A stretch of DNA of 64,000 nt, from contig JARULB010000005.1 of assembly GCA_029688905.1 (NCBI GenBank), forward strand, positions 186,001-250,000, read 5' to 3'. Source of the stretch: Balneolales bacterium ANBcel1 (GTDB taxonomy: Bacteria; Bacteroidota; Rhodothermia; Balneolales; Natronogracilivirgulaceae). Shown here one piece after another: positions 1 through 10,500 of the stretch (within the stretch, counting starts at the first letter, position 1; each line of letters starts with the position of its first letter). Under the pieces are notes generated by a model. It ran no database searches. It was given only the letters and a program-made list of their open reading frames with translations, and had not been told where the DNA came from. A program made the translations under genes and the position numbers.

Positions 1-1048
1 GACCCGAAACCAGCGTTACGGCGTCACCGGTTGCCTCGGCGCGGGCGGTTCGGCCGATTCGATGCACATAATCCTCGACATCGTGGGGAACCGAGAAGTT
101 AATCACATGGGAAATACCCACCACGTCGATACCCCTAGACATCACATCCGTTGCCACAATAACGCGATACTCCCCTTTTCGGAAGCTTTCCAGCGCTTTT
201 TCCCGCTCGGCCTGGGTCCGGTCGCCGTGAATGCTGGTCACGTTGGCCCCTTTTCTGTTGAGCTCACGGGTCAGTTTGTCAACCGCCCGTTTGGTCGACA
301 TGAATATGATTGCCGACGGCCATTTTTCCTTTTCGTATAGATGCAGAACGAGCGGCAGTTTCTCACGCTCCTCCACATAATACATGCTTTGGGCTACACC
401 TTCGGCGGCCTTGTTGGATGGCGCCATATTCACACGCTCCGGGTTTTTCATCATCTTCCGGGCGAGTTGTGCGATTTTCTGCGGCATGGTTGCCGAAAAG
501 AGCAGTGTTTGACGCTCTTTGGGCAGGCTGCTGACAATCTGGGTGATATCGGGGATGAACCCCATGTCCAGCATCCGGTCGGCTTCATCGAGAATCAGAA
601 AATCGAGATTGCTGAAGTCGACATCGTGGATTTTCATGTGGTCGAGCAGGCGTCCCGGCGTTGCAACGATGATGTTGGTGCCGCGGGAAAGCGCCTTTTC
701 CTGGCGCGACCAGTCGTCGCCGCCATAAACTTTAGCAGTCGTTAGTCCGGTATGATAACCGATGGCAAAAAAGGCTTCGTCGACCTGTCCGGCCAGTTCA
801 CGGGTAGGTGTGATCACCAGTGCCCGGATACCCTCTTTATTCTGCTTTTTCTTCTCGGAAAGTTTCTCAAGCACGGGGATGGCGAATGCGGCCGTTTTGC
901 CGGTGCCGGTCTGAGCGGAGGCCAGAACGTCCCGGCCTTGCAGAATCAGGGAAATGCATGCTTCCTGAATTGGGGTGGGTTTCTCAAAACCCATGTCCCG
1001 CAATCCGTTTAATACCTCTTCATGGAGGTTGAATTGATCAAATGACAA
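1..1048 (-). CDS. DEAD-box ATP-dependent RNA helicase (3' end outside window)
   Basis: ATP-dependent RNA unwinding enzyme, probably in ribosome assembly or mRNA turnover. The reverse strand reads Q-motif (KPTPIQ), Walker A (AQTGTGKT), PTRELA, LDEAD, SAT and HRIGRTAR in the canonical order over 349 residues, so both RecA-like lobes are present and only the C-terminal tail is cut off by the left edge. A stop codon lies 12 codons upstream (1085-1087) with no ATG between, so translation most likely starts at TTG 1046-1048, giving an N-terminus of the common (M)SFDQF type. I see no Shine-Dalgarno in front of it. Which DEAD-box subfamily (RhlE-like or other) cannot be fixed without the C-terminus. 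Confidence 0.93.
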   Translation of the reverse strand, partial: MSFDQFNLHEEVLNGLRDMGFEKPTPIQEACISLILQGRDVLASAQTGTGKTAAFAIPVLEKLSEKKKQNKEGIRALVITPTRELAGQVDEAFFAIGYHTGLTTAKVYGGDDWSRQEKALSRGTNIIVATPGRLLDHMKIHDVDFSNLDFLILDEADRMLDMGFIPDITQIVSSLPKERQTLLFSATMPQKIAQLARKMMKNPERVNMAPSNKAAEGVAQSMYYVEEREKLPLVLHLYEKEKWPSAIIFMSTKRAVDKLTRELNRKGANVTSIHGDRTQAEREKALESFRKGEYRVIVATDVMSRGIDVVGISHVINFSVPHDVEDYVHRIGRTARAEATGDAVTLVSG

Positions 1049-1138
1049 AATATTAAATATGGTTTTTGATAATGGCTTATTTTTTTACTCATAAGCTGTT
1101 GAAAGAATCTTGTAATATAAGAAATTAACCGGCCAAAG

Positions 1139-2065
1139 TTAATACCTGCCGGAATCAGGAGGATGGGTTATATTGGGCGAGACACTCAGTGTATGGCCCT
1201 GATGGCGGAGCCAAAGCACGATAACCACTACCAGCAGAACCACCCCGATAATGCCGATGATACCGCCTTCGGGACCAAATCGGCCGCCCGTCCAGAGATC
1301 GGGACCGGTAACCTGTGCCTGCAACAGCGACTGCCGGAACGGAATGCCGCTTACCGGCAACCCGTAAACCCCTCCCTGGATGAAATTCCATCCAAAATGT
1401 ATCCCTACAGAGTAGCCGAGCTGACCGGTAACTACGTAGGGTATGGCAAGCATGATACCGGCCAGCACAATCGTCACCATCCCGAACATTGTGGCATTGG
1501 GATTGGACATGTGGAGCACCCCGAATACCAGGGAGCTGATGCCGATGGCGATGATGCCGGCGCTATTTCTGTTGTATCCGGTGAAAAAACCCTCGGTCAG
1601 GTTTTTCAGCTGATACCCCCGCGACCAGAGCTCTTCATAGAAGCCGACAACCGCCATGGTAATCAGATAGCCGCCAAATACCGCCATGAAACCGCGGGCC
1701 GAGTTGCGCTCCCATCCGTAGCCGGCGAACTCGATCCATCCCGCCATCCACAGGATCAATACCATCACAGACATAACCAGCGTGGCCATCAAAAAACCGA
1801 TCCCGCACTCTTTCCACCATCCGGCGGTTATCCTGAGACCAAAATCGCGGATCGGTCGCTTGTCAACCATCCACCCGGAGACCCAAACCCCCAGTGTGAT
1901 GGCGATGCCGCCGGCAACAATCTGCAGGTTTCTGCCGCCGACCTGGGACGCCAGCAGGGAGAGCGGAATCAGGAATATCAGGGAGAGAACGATCTGAATC
2001 AGGAGACGCCAGCCGGCGCGAATCCGGCCGTCCGAAGAAACGAAAACAGTCTCAAAAACCTTCAT
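1139..2065 (-). CDS. CPBP-family intramembrane metalloprotease
   Basis: Multipass membrane protein of the CAAX-protease / bacteriocin-processing (CPBP, Abi) family. The three family motifs are visible: EELWSR (E144, E145, R149), FGVLH (H185) and HFGWN (H223, N227), which form the metal-binding active site inside the membrane. There are about eight hydrophobic segments over 308 residues, a usual length. The substrate is unknown; bacterial members often process peptides or act in stress tolerance. It lies 90 bp behind the DEAD-box helicase start on the same strand and is divergent from the SRAP gene. A long reading frame on the opposite strand is a codon-composition shadow. Confidence 0.9.
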   Translation of the reverse strand: MKVFETVFVSSDGRIRAGWRLLIQIVLSLIFLIPLSLLASQVGGRNLQIVAGGIAITLGVWVSGWMVDKRPIRDFGLRITAGWWKECGIGFLMATLVMSVMVLILWMAGWIEFAGYGWERNSARGFMAVFGGYLITMAVVGFYEELWSRGYQLKNLTEGFFTGYNRNSAGIIAIGISSLVFGVLHMSNPNATMFGMVTIVLAGIMLAIPYVVTGQLGYSVGIHFGWNFIQGGVYGLPVSGIPFRQSLLQAQVTGPDLWTGGRFGPEGGIIGIIGVVLLVVVIVLWLRHQGHTLSVSPNITHPPDSGRY

Positions 2066-2183
2066 AGGATATAGAATCTGGAATAAAACGATGTATCTTG
2101 AAAACTTGATGCAGCGAGCGGGCGTGTTTCACCCGGACAACCGCTGCAAACATCACCCATGACAGACCAGGGATGCCCTCTAT

Positions 2184-2864
2184 ATGTGCGGAAGATATAC
2201 TCTTTACTCGGATAAACAAGCCATTGAACAGCAATTTGATGTGTCGGTTCCTGATGAGGAGCTGCTGCAACCGGATTACAACATTGCCCCGGGATCCGCA
2301 AGGCCGGTCGTGGTAACACCCCGCATCGGTGAGCGCACCGTTGGCGCACTGAAGTGGGGACTCGTACCTCCCTTCGTCAAGGACCGCTCCGACTGGAAGC
2401 CGCTGATCAACGCTCGCAGCGAGACCGTCAGGGAAAAACCCTCTTTCCGCAATGCCTTTCAGCGCAAGCGCTGTATCATTCCCGCCAACGGATTCTACGA
2501 ATGGAAGGATTTCGGAGGCGGAAACAAAATTCCGTTTTATATGCGTCTGCTGGAGAACGACCTGTTCGGCATGGCAGGCCTCTATGAAACACATATCGAC
2601 GAAGACGGAGATCAATTGCATACGTATACCATCCTGACCACCGAAGCAAACGCGCTCATGCAGCCGCTGCACGACCGCATGCCGGTTCTTTTGCGCAAGG
2701 AAAATTACGATATCTGGCTGGATCCGGCGATCTCGGAACCCGAAGCGCTGGAACCCCTGATGCAGCCCTATCCGGTGGATGAAATGTCGGCGTTCCGGGT
2801 CAGCACCCGGGCCAACAACACCGCCAACAACGGACCGGAACTCATCCAGCCAAAAATGAAATAG
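2184..2864 (+). CDS. SOS response-associated peptidase (SRAP; YedK/HMCES family)
   Basis: Protein that forms a covalent thiazolidine link to abasic sites in single-stranded DNA and so shields them from breakage. The start MCGRY places the catalytic cysteine at position 2 after Met removal. The other active-site residues of the family are visible: N76 (INARSE), E106 (NGFYEWK) and H163 (PLHDRMP). The length of 226 residues is normal. It stands alone, divergent from the CPBP protease and convergent with secG. No LexA-type operator is obvious in front of it, so SOS control is not shown by the sequence. Confidence 0.95.
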   Translation: MCGRYTLYSDKQAIEQQFDVSVPDEELLQPDYNIAPGSARPVVVTPRIGERTVGALKWGLVPPFVKDRSDWKPLINARSETVREKPSFRNAFQRKRCIIPANGFYEWKDFGGGNKIPFYMRLLENDLFGMAGLYETHIDEDGDQLHTYTILTTEANALMQPLHDRMPVLLRKENYDIWLDPAISEPEALEPLMQPYPVDEMSAFRVSTRANNTANNGPELIQPKMK

Positions 2865-2959
2865 CCCCGCTGCGCTGCACCTCCTCCCCGTCCTTCTCCG
2901 GATTCCGCCGAAACTTCCGCCATAAGCCCTTGCACGGCAAGGTTGCCGGAGGCCGCGAC

Positions 2960-2992
2960 AAAAAAAAGCCACACCACCAAAAGCGGCATGGC
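2960..2992 (-). terminator. Rho-independent terminator of secG
   Basis: Read on the minus strand: an 8-bp stem (GCCATGCC pairing with GGTGTGGC, two G-U pairs) with a 9-nt loop, directly followed by eight T. It lies about 40 nt after the secG stop and fits a secG terminator. Confidence 0.8.
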
Positions 2993-3033
2993 CTTCAAGA
3001 TCCTTGTTTCGTTATGATGACGTTGCGTGCTCC

Positions 3034-3405
3034 TTACTCTTCAGGAGGCGCGTCATCCTGCTGCGGCGGCAAAGCCGGAGCCGTTTCTGCCGGCGCTCCG
3101 AAATCCTCTGTCTGTACCGGCATCCCCTGCTGCTGGATCGTGCTTTGATCAATGGTCTCCCGGTCGATAAAGAAGTTGGCCAGTACGCACAGAGTCAAAA
3201 ACATTGCGGCAAGAACCGATGTCGACTTGGAGAGGAAATCCGCCGTACGGCGCGCACCCATCATGTTGGCGCCACCGCCGCCGATTCCACCACCGCCGCC
3301 AATACCACCGGAAAGCCCTTGTCCCTGACCGGCCTGCAGAAGAATAACAATGACCATCAGAACCGAAATGATCGTAATAAGAATGATTGTCAGTGTATAA
3401 AGCAT
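3034..3405 (-). CDS. secG: Preprotein translocase subunit SecG
   Basis: Small accessory subunit of the SecYEG channel in the inner membrane. The frame can be extended to 3468, but the family N-terminus begins at MLYTLTIILI (ATG 3403-3405), giving 123 residues. Two hydrophobic segments flank a glycine-rich loop (GIGGGGGIGGGGANMMG) and the characteristic SecG stretch with TADFLSKST. The C-terminal tail is rich in Gln, Pro and Glu and is variable in the family. It is followed by a strong terminator and is divergent from the MscS gene, so it is probably a single-gene unit. secA lies 41 kb away in the same window. Confidence 0.93.
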   Translation of the reverse strand: MLYTLTIILITIISVLMVIVILLQAGQGQGLSGGIGGGGGIGGGGANMMGARRTADFLSKSTSVLAAMFLTLCVLANFFIDRETIDQSTIQQQGMPVQTEDFGAPAETAPALPPQQDDAPPEE

Positions 3406-3512
3406 AATTTTATCGCTACTATTACCATGGTAAGATTTGTAAATTACCCAATTATGCGTTGAAATCAAACGCGAAAGTCACATCATTGTAACGATTTTTC
3501 CGGACAATCATT

Positions 3513-4493
3513 ATGGCACAGCAGGACTTTCATATCGTGAACCGCATTACCAGGGCTGTAGCCGACCTGGCCGATCTAAGCCACGGGTTCACACAAAATC
3601 TGCTGTTTTCCATAGTGCTCATTTTCGGCTTCTGGCTGTTCCGGACTGTGGTTTTGCGTATCGTATACCGGAAATCCAGCGATCCGGAGCTGCATTACAA
3701 ATGGCGTAAGTACCTGACGCGTTTCCTGGTATTCATTGCACTGCTGGTACTGGGTCGGACCTGGTTTGAGGGCTTCCAGTCGGTCGCAACGTTTCTCGGG
3801 CTCCTGTCCGCCGGCCTCATCATCGCATTGAAAGATTCGGTGGCCGACCTGGCAGGATGGATCTTTCTGATGTGGCGCAAGCCCTTCGAGATCGGAGACA
3901 GAATCGATATCGCCGGCGTCAGCGGCGATGTGATCGACCAGCGGATTTTCAAATTCAGCCTGATGGAAATCGGCAACTGGGTGGATGCCGACCAGAGCAC
4001 GGGCCGGGTTATCCATATCCCCAATCACAAAGTGTTCACCGAGAACATCGCCAACTACACCGCCGATTTTCAGTTTATATGGAATGAGCTCCCGGTGCGC
4101 GTCAGCATGGAGAGCAACTGGAAGAAAGCCAAGATGCTGCTACAGAAAATTGCCGACCGCCATACGGCCAATATTTCCGACGAAGCCAAACAGCAGCTTC
4201 GCCGGGCGGCACGATCCTATTTGATTACTTACCGAATTCTGACGCCCACCGTCTATACCGATGTCAAGGACTTCGGCATCTCACTGACCATCCGGTACCT
4301 GACCAATCCGCGGACACGTCGCGGTACCGAACAGCAAATCTGGGAGGATGTGCTTACCGAGTTTTCCAAACATGATGATATCTCCTTCGCATATCCGACC
4401 ATCCGCTACTTCGACCGGGGCAGAGAGGGCCATACCGGCTGGGGCATGAGCGACACCGAGGCCGGCCTGCCACCCGGCCCCGGACCAAAATGA
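3513..4493 (+). CDS. MscS-family mechanosensitive ion channel
   Basis: Inner-membrane channel that opens under membrane tension. Residues about 25-115 hold three hydrophobic helices; the third (TFLGLLSAGLIIALKDSVADLAGW) is the pore-lining TM3 with small residues. The following segment (KPFEIGDRIDIAGVSGDVIDQRIFKFSLMEI) is the beta domain typical of MscS, and a cytoplasmic alpha/beta part follows. At 326 residues it belongs to the short MscS class. It is followed after 15 bp by an rRNA methyltransferase gene and then rimO, so the three may be co-transcribed, although their functions are not related. Confidence 0.9.
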   Translation: MAQQDFHIVNRITRAVADLADLSHGFTQNLLFSIVLIFGFWLFRTVVLRIVYRKSSDPELHYKWRKYLTRFLVFIALLVLGRTWFEGFQSVATFLGLLSAGLIIALKDSVADLAGWIFLMWRKPFEIGDRIDIAGVSGDVIDQRIFKFSLMEIGNWVDADQSTGRVIHIPNHKVFTENIANYTADFQFIWNELPVRVSMESNWKKAKMLLQKIADRHTANISDEAKQQLRRAARSYLITYRILTPTVYTDVKDFGISLTIRYLTNPRTRRGTEQQIWEDVLTEFSKHDDISFAYPTIRYFDRGREGHTGWGMSDTEAGLPPGPGPK

Positions 4494-4508
4494 TCCGGGA
4501 ACTCCGCT

Positions 4509-5966
4509 ATGCCATCATCACAAAACACACAACCCGCACTGCCGGAAGCGTTCACCGCACGTATCCGCCGCCAGATCCCGGAGCATCACGACGCGTTTCT
4601 GGACGCTCTTGAAACGGCTCCCGCTGTCTCCATCCGCCTGAATCCTCATAAACCGGTACCGGTAACAAACCCGGCCGGCAGCGGCGCTTCACCCCGTGAC
4701 CGGGTCATCTCTCCGGTGTTCTCTCTGACCTCCGGTCCCGTGCCCTGGTCACGGAACGGCCGTTATTTGCGCGAGCGCCCCTCGTTTACCGGCGATCCGG
4801 TATTTCACGCAGGCGGTTATTATGTGCAGGAGGCCAGCTCCATGTTCCTCGAACATGTACTGAACCTGCCCGCCATCCGTCAGAAAAGCGACCTGATTCT
4901 GGACGCCTGTGCCGCCCCCGGGGGAAAAACCACCCTGATCGCGGCGCAATTCCCCCGGTCGCTGGTGGTAGCAAACGAAGTGATCCGTTCCCGCATCCCG
5001 GCACTGCTGGAAAACAGCATCAAATGGGGGACCGGTAACTTGGTTATCACCCGTAATGAAAGCCGTCATTTTACCCGGCTCAACAGCTACTTCGACCTGG
5101 TGGTTGCGGATGTCCCCTGTTCCGGTGAGGGGCTCTTCCGAAAGACTCCATCCGCCCGTTCCGAATGGAGTGTCGACAACGCCGCACACTGCAGCCTGAG
5201 GCAACGCTCCATACTCACCGAACTGTGGGAAGCGGTCGCACCCGGCGGACACCTCGTCTACACCACCTGCACCTTCAACCCCGATGAAAATGAACGCAAC
5301 ATCGCCTGGCTGCTGAATAAAACAGGCGGGGAGTGCGTATCGGTGCCCCTCACTTTTCCAGGCGACTCCTCCGGTGCCGCAGACAGTATCCACGAAATTT
5401 CGGATGGCCCGGTTACCGGATACGGCTTTTACCCGCACCGCACCAGCGGAGAAGGGTTCTTTCTCTCACTCATCCGCAAACCGGCAACAGGCACAAGCGC
5501 ACACGCGCGGCGTCCCCGCGCACATGCTCCGGCCATCCTGGATGCGTCCGACCATGCCGCCGCAGAGGCCACAACATGGTTTGAAGATGACGACCTGGCC
5601 TGGTTCCAGATCAGCGACCGCCTGCATCACATCCGCAGCAGCCATATGGAACACCTGCATATGCTGGCCTCATCCCTGTCGGTGGTCTACGCAGGCACCG
5701 AAGCGGGAAAAATCATCCGGGATGCTGTTCGCCCGTCACCGGCAGCGGCCCTGGACATCCGCATGGCAGCACACCGGCTCCCGCAGTTCCGGTGCGGACT
5801 CGAGGAGGCACAGGCCTTCCTGCGCAGAGAAACCCTGCCGGTGTCCGGTGATACCGCAACTGGCTGGCAACTGGCAACATACCACGGCCTGCCGCTCGGT
5901 TGGCTTAAAAACATCGGCAGCCGCCTCAATAATTACCACCCGATGGAGTGGCGGATCAGAAGATAA
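4509..5966 (+). CDS. RNA m5C methyltransferase, NOL1/NOP2/Sun family (RsmF-like)
   Basis: S-adenosylmethionine-dependent cytosine-C5 methyltransferase, probably acting on 16S rRNA. The SAM-binding motif DACAAPGGKT is at 132-141. The two catalytic cysteines of the family are C204 in DVPCSGEG (motif IV) and C254 in TTCTFNPDEN (motif VI). After the catalytic domain there is a C-terminal region of about 130 residues with the RsmF/YebU-type layout (ending HPMEWRIRR), which separates it from RsmB. The length of 485 residues fits RsmF-like proteins. The exact target base cannot be read from the sequence. Confidence 0.9.
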   Translation: MPSSQNTQPALPEAFTARIRRQIPEHHDAFLDALETAPAVSIRLNPHKPVPVTNPAGSGASPRDRVISPVFSLTSGPVPWSRNGRYLRERPSFTGDPVFHAGGYYVQEASSMFLEHVLNLPAIRQKSDLILDACAAPGGKTTLIAAQFPRSLVVANEVIRSRIPALLENSIKWGTGNLVITRNESRHFTRLNSYFDLVVADVPCSGEGLFRKTPSARSEWSVDNAAHCSLRQRSILTELWEAVAPGGHLVYTTCTFNPDENERNIAWLLNKTGGECVSVPLTFPGDSSGAADSIHEISDGPVTGYGFYPHRTSGEGFFLSLIRKPATGTSAHARRPRAHAPAILDASDHAAAEATTWFEDDDLAWFQISDRLHHIRSSHMEHLHMLASSLSVVYAGTEAGKIIRDAVRPSPAAALDIRMAAHRLPQFRCGLEEAQAFLRRETLPVSGDTATGWQLATYHGLPLGWLKNIGSRLNNYHPMEWRIRR

Positions 5967-6167
5967 TCAAGCCATTGAACGATGTTTTTCTTAAATTAAG
6001 AGGTTGTGCCCAGTGTGTTTTCGGGGCCTTCCACAGGTACTGCACACAACGCAAGAAGGCTTGAGCCGTCTGCCGGCCACGAGTGGCTCCCCGCTCGTCT
6101 CTGCCGCCAAGATCATCAGCATCCCGGAACCATCACACCCCTGTTTATTCCTGCATTACAACCATTT

Positions 6168-7490
6168 ATGCAAACCCGACTTCCACGCATCTACGTCGAT
6201 ACGCTCGGCTGTTCCAAAAACCAGGTCGATTCCGAGGTGTTCATCGCCCAGGCAAAAGCCAATGAATTTGAAATTGTCTCCGACATCGAAGAGGCCAACA
6301 TCCTGCTGATCAACACCTGCGGCTTTATCGAAGACGCCAAGCAGGAGTCGATCGACCATATCCTGGAGGGCGTGTCACTGAAAAAAGAGGGCAAACTGGA
6401 CCGCCTGCTGGTGATGGGGTGTCTCTCCGATCGCTACCTGAAAGATCTTCAGAAGGATATTCCGGAAGTGGATAAATACTTCGGAAGCAGCCACACATCG
6501 CTGCCCGGGGTATTGCACGAGCTGGGCGGACGATACCGCAAGGAACTGATCGGAGAGCGAATGCTGACCAACCCCTCGCACTACGCCTACCTTAAAATTT
6601 CAGAGGGATGCGATCACACCTGCTCCTTTTGCGCCATCCCCATCATGCGGGGCGGACATGTCTCGCGCCCTGCCGATGAGCTTGTCATCGAAGCTGAGAA
6701 ACTGAAGGCAAAGGGGGTGCGCGAACTGGTTCTCATCGGGCAGGATCTGACCTGGTACGGACTCGACCTCTATGGAAAGCGCTCGCTCGCGGACCTGCTT
6801 AAGCGGCTTTCGGATGTCGGATTCGACTGGATCCGGTTACAGTACGCCTATCCGGCAAAATTCCCCATGGACATCCTTCCGGTCATCCGCGATCGGGAGA
6901 ACATCTGCAACTATCTCGACATGCCGGTTCAGCACGCCAGTACCGAGGTGCTCAAGTCGATGCGGCGCGGCATGAGCGGCGAACGAATGCGCGAGCTGCT
7001 GCATGAAATCCGGGCGGCGGTTCCCGGCATCCGGCTTCGCACAACGCTGATTGCGGGTTACCCGACGGAAACCGCCGGACATTTTGAAGAGTTGCTGGAT
7101 TTCGTCCGGGAAATCCGGTTCGAACGCCTGGGCTGTTTCGCCTACTCGCAGGAGGAGGCGACCATTGCCTGGGAACTGGGAGATCCGGTACCTGCAGAGG
7201 AAAAGCAGCGGAGGGTCCGGGAGTTGATGGCACTGCAGGAAGAGATATCGCTTGAACACAATCAGGCGCTCGTGGGCCGCTCATTGCCGGTTCTGATCGA
7301 CCGGATGGAAGACGGTGTGGCCTATGGCCGAACAGAATGGGATACGCCGGAGGTTGACAATGAAGTCATCATCCACGACGCGGTGGAAGGCTTCTCGCCG
7401 GCCCGGTTGCAGGCAGGCCGGTTCTGCCGGGTGCGCATCACCGATGCCGAGCCCTATGATCTTTACGGATGCATAGAGGCGGTGGATTAA
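6168..7490 (+). CDS. rimO: Ribosomal protein uS12 methylthiotransferase RimO
   Basis: Radical-SAM enzyme that adds a methylthio group to an aspartate of ribosomal protein S12. The frame is open from 6006, but homology begins at MQTRLPRIYVDTLGCSKNQ (ATG 6168), giving 440 residues, the usual size. N-terminal cluster cysteines C15, C51 and C85 and the radical-SAM triad C148, C152, C155 (GCDHTCSFC) are present, followed by the TRAM domain at the C-terminus. CSKNQVDSE near the N-terminus and the DTPEVDN stretch near the end favour RimO over MiaB. The 200 bp between it and the preceding methyltransferase gene show no recognised RNA or promoter. Confidence 0.95.
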   Translation: MQTRLPRIYVDTLGCSKNQVDSEVFIAQAKANEFEIVSDIEEANILLINTCGFIEDAKQESIDHILEGVSLKKEGKLDRLLVMGCLSDRYLKDLQKDIPEVDKYFGSSHTSLPGVLHELGGRYRKELIGERMLTNPSHYAYLKISEGCDHTCSFCAIPIMRGGHVSRPADELVIEAEKLKAKGVRELVLIGQDLTWYGLDLYGKRSLADLLKRLSDVGFDWIRLQYAYPAKFPMDILPVIRDRENICNYLDMPVQHASTEVLKSMRRGMSGERMRELLHEIRAAVPGIRLRTTLIAGYPTETAGHFEELLDFVREIRFERLGCFAYSQEEATIAWELGDPVPAEEKQRRVRELMALQEEISLEHNQALVGRSLPVLIDRMEDGVAYGRTEWDTPEVDNEVIIHDAVEGFSPARLQAGRFCRVRITDAEPYDLYGCIEAVD

Positions 7491-7510
7491 GTCCATAAGT
7501 AACGCCTCAC

Positions 7511-10500
7511 TTAGTGGCTCACGGCCTGCTTCTCCGGCTTTGGAACCGTAAAAAAGAAGCGGCTTCCTTTCCCAGGCTGGCTCTCGATGCGAAGCTTTCC
7601 CCCGTTAATGCGGATAAAATCTCTCACTACGGCCAGCCCCAGTCCGGTTCCTTTTTCACTGTTGGTGCCCCTGGTTGAGGTCGGTATGGAGGCATTCAAC
7701 ACCTGATCGATCTGATCGGGGCTCATACCGACTCCATTATCCGAAACCACAATTTCCACACAGTCCTCCTTCTCTTCCGCCGAGATTTCAACCCTCCCGT
7801 TTTCGTGGGTGAATTTGATCGCGTTATTAATCAGGTTTCGCAATACTACCGAAAGCAGGTTGCGATCGGCGTACACCATCACTTCGCGCTCCGGGCTCAC
7901 CGTTGAATAGAGCTGGATGGACTTCCCGATTGCCCTGGATGCTTCATTACTGATATGAGCCTCTATAATGCCGGAAAGGCCGATTGTTTCCGGATGATGA
8001 TCGATGCGGCCGGATTGCGACCTCGACCAGTTGAGCAGGTTCCGGATCATGATCTGAAACTGGAAGGTCGAATGACTCAGGCGTCCGGAATACTCTCTGA
8101 TCTCCTCTTCATTGTTATTCTGAACGCTCTCGTTAAGCAGTTCCACAAATCCCACGATCCCGAAGGCTACGTTATTGATGTCATGTGCGATAATTGACAG
8201 TATTCTGTCTTTGGTACGGTTGGACTCCCGCAGTTTGCGGGTCCGTTCCGCCACCTGATAGCGCAGTTTGCGGTTTCTAATATTGATGGCGCGCACCCTC
8301 AGTTGATAACCGGTAAACAGAGCCAGCACAAGGAACAGCAGGGAAGCGGCCATAAACCATGCGGTACGCCAGAAGGGCGGCGTCACGATGAGCACCAGCT
8401 CGCGGGCCTCCTCCGGCCAGATGCCGTCGTTGTTGGTTGCCATCACGCGCAGGCGGTAGGTACCCGGGTTAAGGTTCGTATAGGTAGCCGATCTCTGACT
8501 CCCGATATAGTTCCAGTCACTGTCGAAGCCCTCCAGGATGTAGGCAAAATGGTTGCCTTTTACCGCACTGAAATTGAGGGCCGAAAACCGGAACGTGAGC
8601 ATAGAGGCATCGTGAGAAACTACCAGCGTATCAAGGAGGTTGATCTGCTCCTGAAGCGGGGAGTCTCCGCCAATGGGAAGGGAGCGGTTGAACAGTTGTA
8701 AATCGGCAAAAATTACAGGATGGTGATCATCGCGGAGCTCCACTTTAAGGGGATCGAATCGATTGAAACCGTTGTATCCGCCGAAGTACATGTAGCCGTT
8801 TCGATCTTTCAGTTTGGATGCCTTGTAGAAATCACTCCTTTGCACACCGGCGGTCTCATCAAAATGCTGAAACGTTTCCCTTTCGGGGTTAAACCGGGCC
8901 AGGCCGCTGTTGGTACTCAGCCATAACAGCCCCTGATCATCTTCCAGAATGGCATGGACCATGTTTCCGGGCAGGCCGTCATCAATCGTATACGACCGGC
9001 TTACGGCCCGTTCTTCCCGGTCAAACAGAAGGAGACCGCCTCCCCGGGTGGCCAGCCAGAGCCTGCCGGTTCGATCCTCCCGGAAATCCTGAATCACACT
9101 GCTTCTGTACCGCCGCCCCTCGTTAATCTCATAGTGGTGAAACAGGCCGGTTTCCCGGTCGAAGCGGGTCAGGTCGCCGGAATAGGTGCCGATCCAGAAC
9201 TCTCCGCGGCTGCACTCGTGAAACGACCGGACATCGTTATTGCCGATACTGTTGGAATCGGCAGGATCGGCGAGGTACCGGGTAAAACGCGTTCGATCCG
9301 GATCCAGCCGGTTCGCTCCTCCGCCGTTGGTGGCGAACCACATGGCGCCCCGGGAGTCTTCATAAACTCGAAATACATCATTATGGCTCAGGCTGTAGGG
9401 ATCGTCGGGGTCGTGCCGAAAGTGGCGGAAAGTACGGCTTTCCGTGTCCATCAGGCTGACTCCATTTGCAAGGGTACCCATCCAAAGCCCCTCTTCATTC
9501 ACATGCAAATGAATCAGGACATCTGCAGGAATTGATTGAAGGTTATCGGGGTCGTGAGTAAGGGTTTCAAATGTGCCGGTCACCGGATCAAACCGGTTCA
9601 GCCCTCCAGCCGTGGCAATCCAGATATCACCGGCATCATCCTGGGCAAAAGACCACACCAGGTTATTGCTGAGGTTTTGCCTCCCTCCGAGCCCCCGGGA
9701 AAAGTGCTCAAAATAGTACAGGCCCTGGTCAAGGTAACTGACACCGCCTGCCTGTGTCGCAACCCAGAGAATCTGGTCACGGCTTTCGTAAACATCGTAG
9801 ATAACCCCCTCATTAACACTGTAGGGGTCATCTGGATGATATTGGAAAGCGACAGACCGGGTTCGCAACGAATCCATACGTATGAGCCCTTTTTGTGCCG
9901 TTCCAATCCATAATTTGCCTTCATTGTCTTCGGAAATCGTATGGATGTCTTCGTCACCTGAAAAAGCCGGGTGCCGGGGATCCTCTGCCACCGGAACAAA
10001 TGTCTCGCGCTCTTGATCGAAAAAGACGAGGCCGCCTCCCTGGGTACCTATCCACATAGTACCGTGATGATCCCTGTATAGAGTTCTGATGTGATCGGAG
10101 GAGATGCGGCCCGACCAGTTCGGATCATGATGATGCGGGGTGATGTCTTCACGGTCGCGATCGATAATATTAAGGCCTCCCTGGGTTCCCACCCAAATTC
10201 GCCCCTGCCCGTCTTCTTCGAATGAGCTTACGGCGGGGTTAGACAGAGCAGCTCCTGAGGGAAATTCCAGCTTTTCGATGCTCTGGTCGGGTTTAACCAT
10301 ATAAATGCCATCGTATGTTCCGATCCAGATAAAGCCGTCGCTACATTCATTCAGTGACAGAATCGTACTATTGTGCAAAGAATGAGTATCATCACTCTTG
10401 TCGGGAATTCGCAAAAACCGGTCCCTGGCTTCGTCATACAGATGGAGGCCGCCCCCCTGGGTTCCTACCCAGAAATACCCCCGGGAGTCTTCCAGCAAAA

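Noticed and set aside
1163-2074. 303-codon frame antisense to the CPBP gene
   Set aside because: Low-complexity His/Asn/Gly-rich translation without domains; shadow of the real gene.
2768-2998. 76-codon minus-strand frame that begins with a signal-peptide-like hydrophobic stretch
   Set aside because: Its hydrophobic start is produced by the secG terminator (hairpin and T-run at 2960-2992) and the rest runs antisense to the SRAP gene.
5967-6167. Possible structured RNA upstream of rimO (GTTGTG at 6003 pairing with CACAAC at 6045)
   Set aside because: Lacks the conserved core of SRP RNA, tmRNA or RNase P RNA; one 6-bp helix is not enough.
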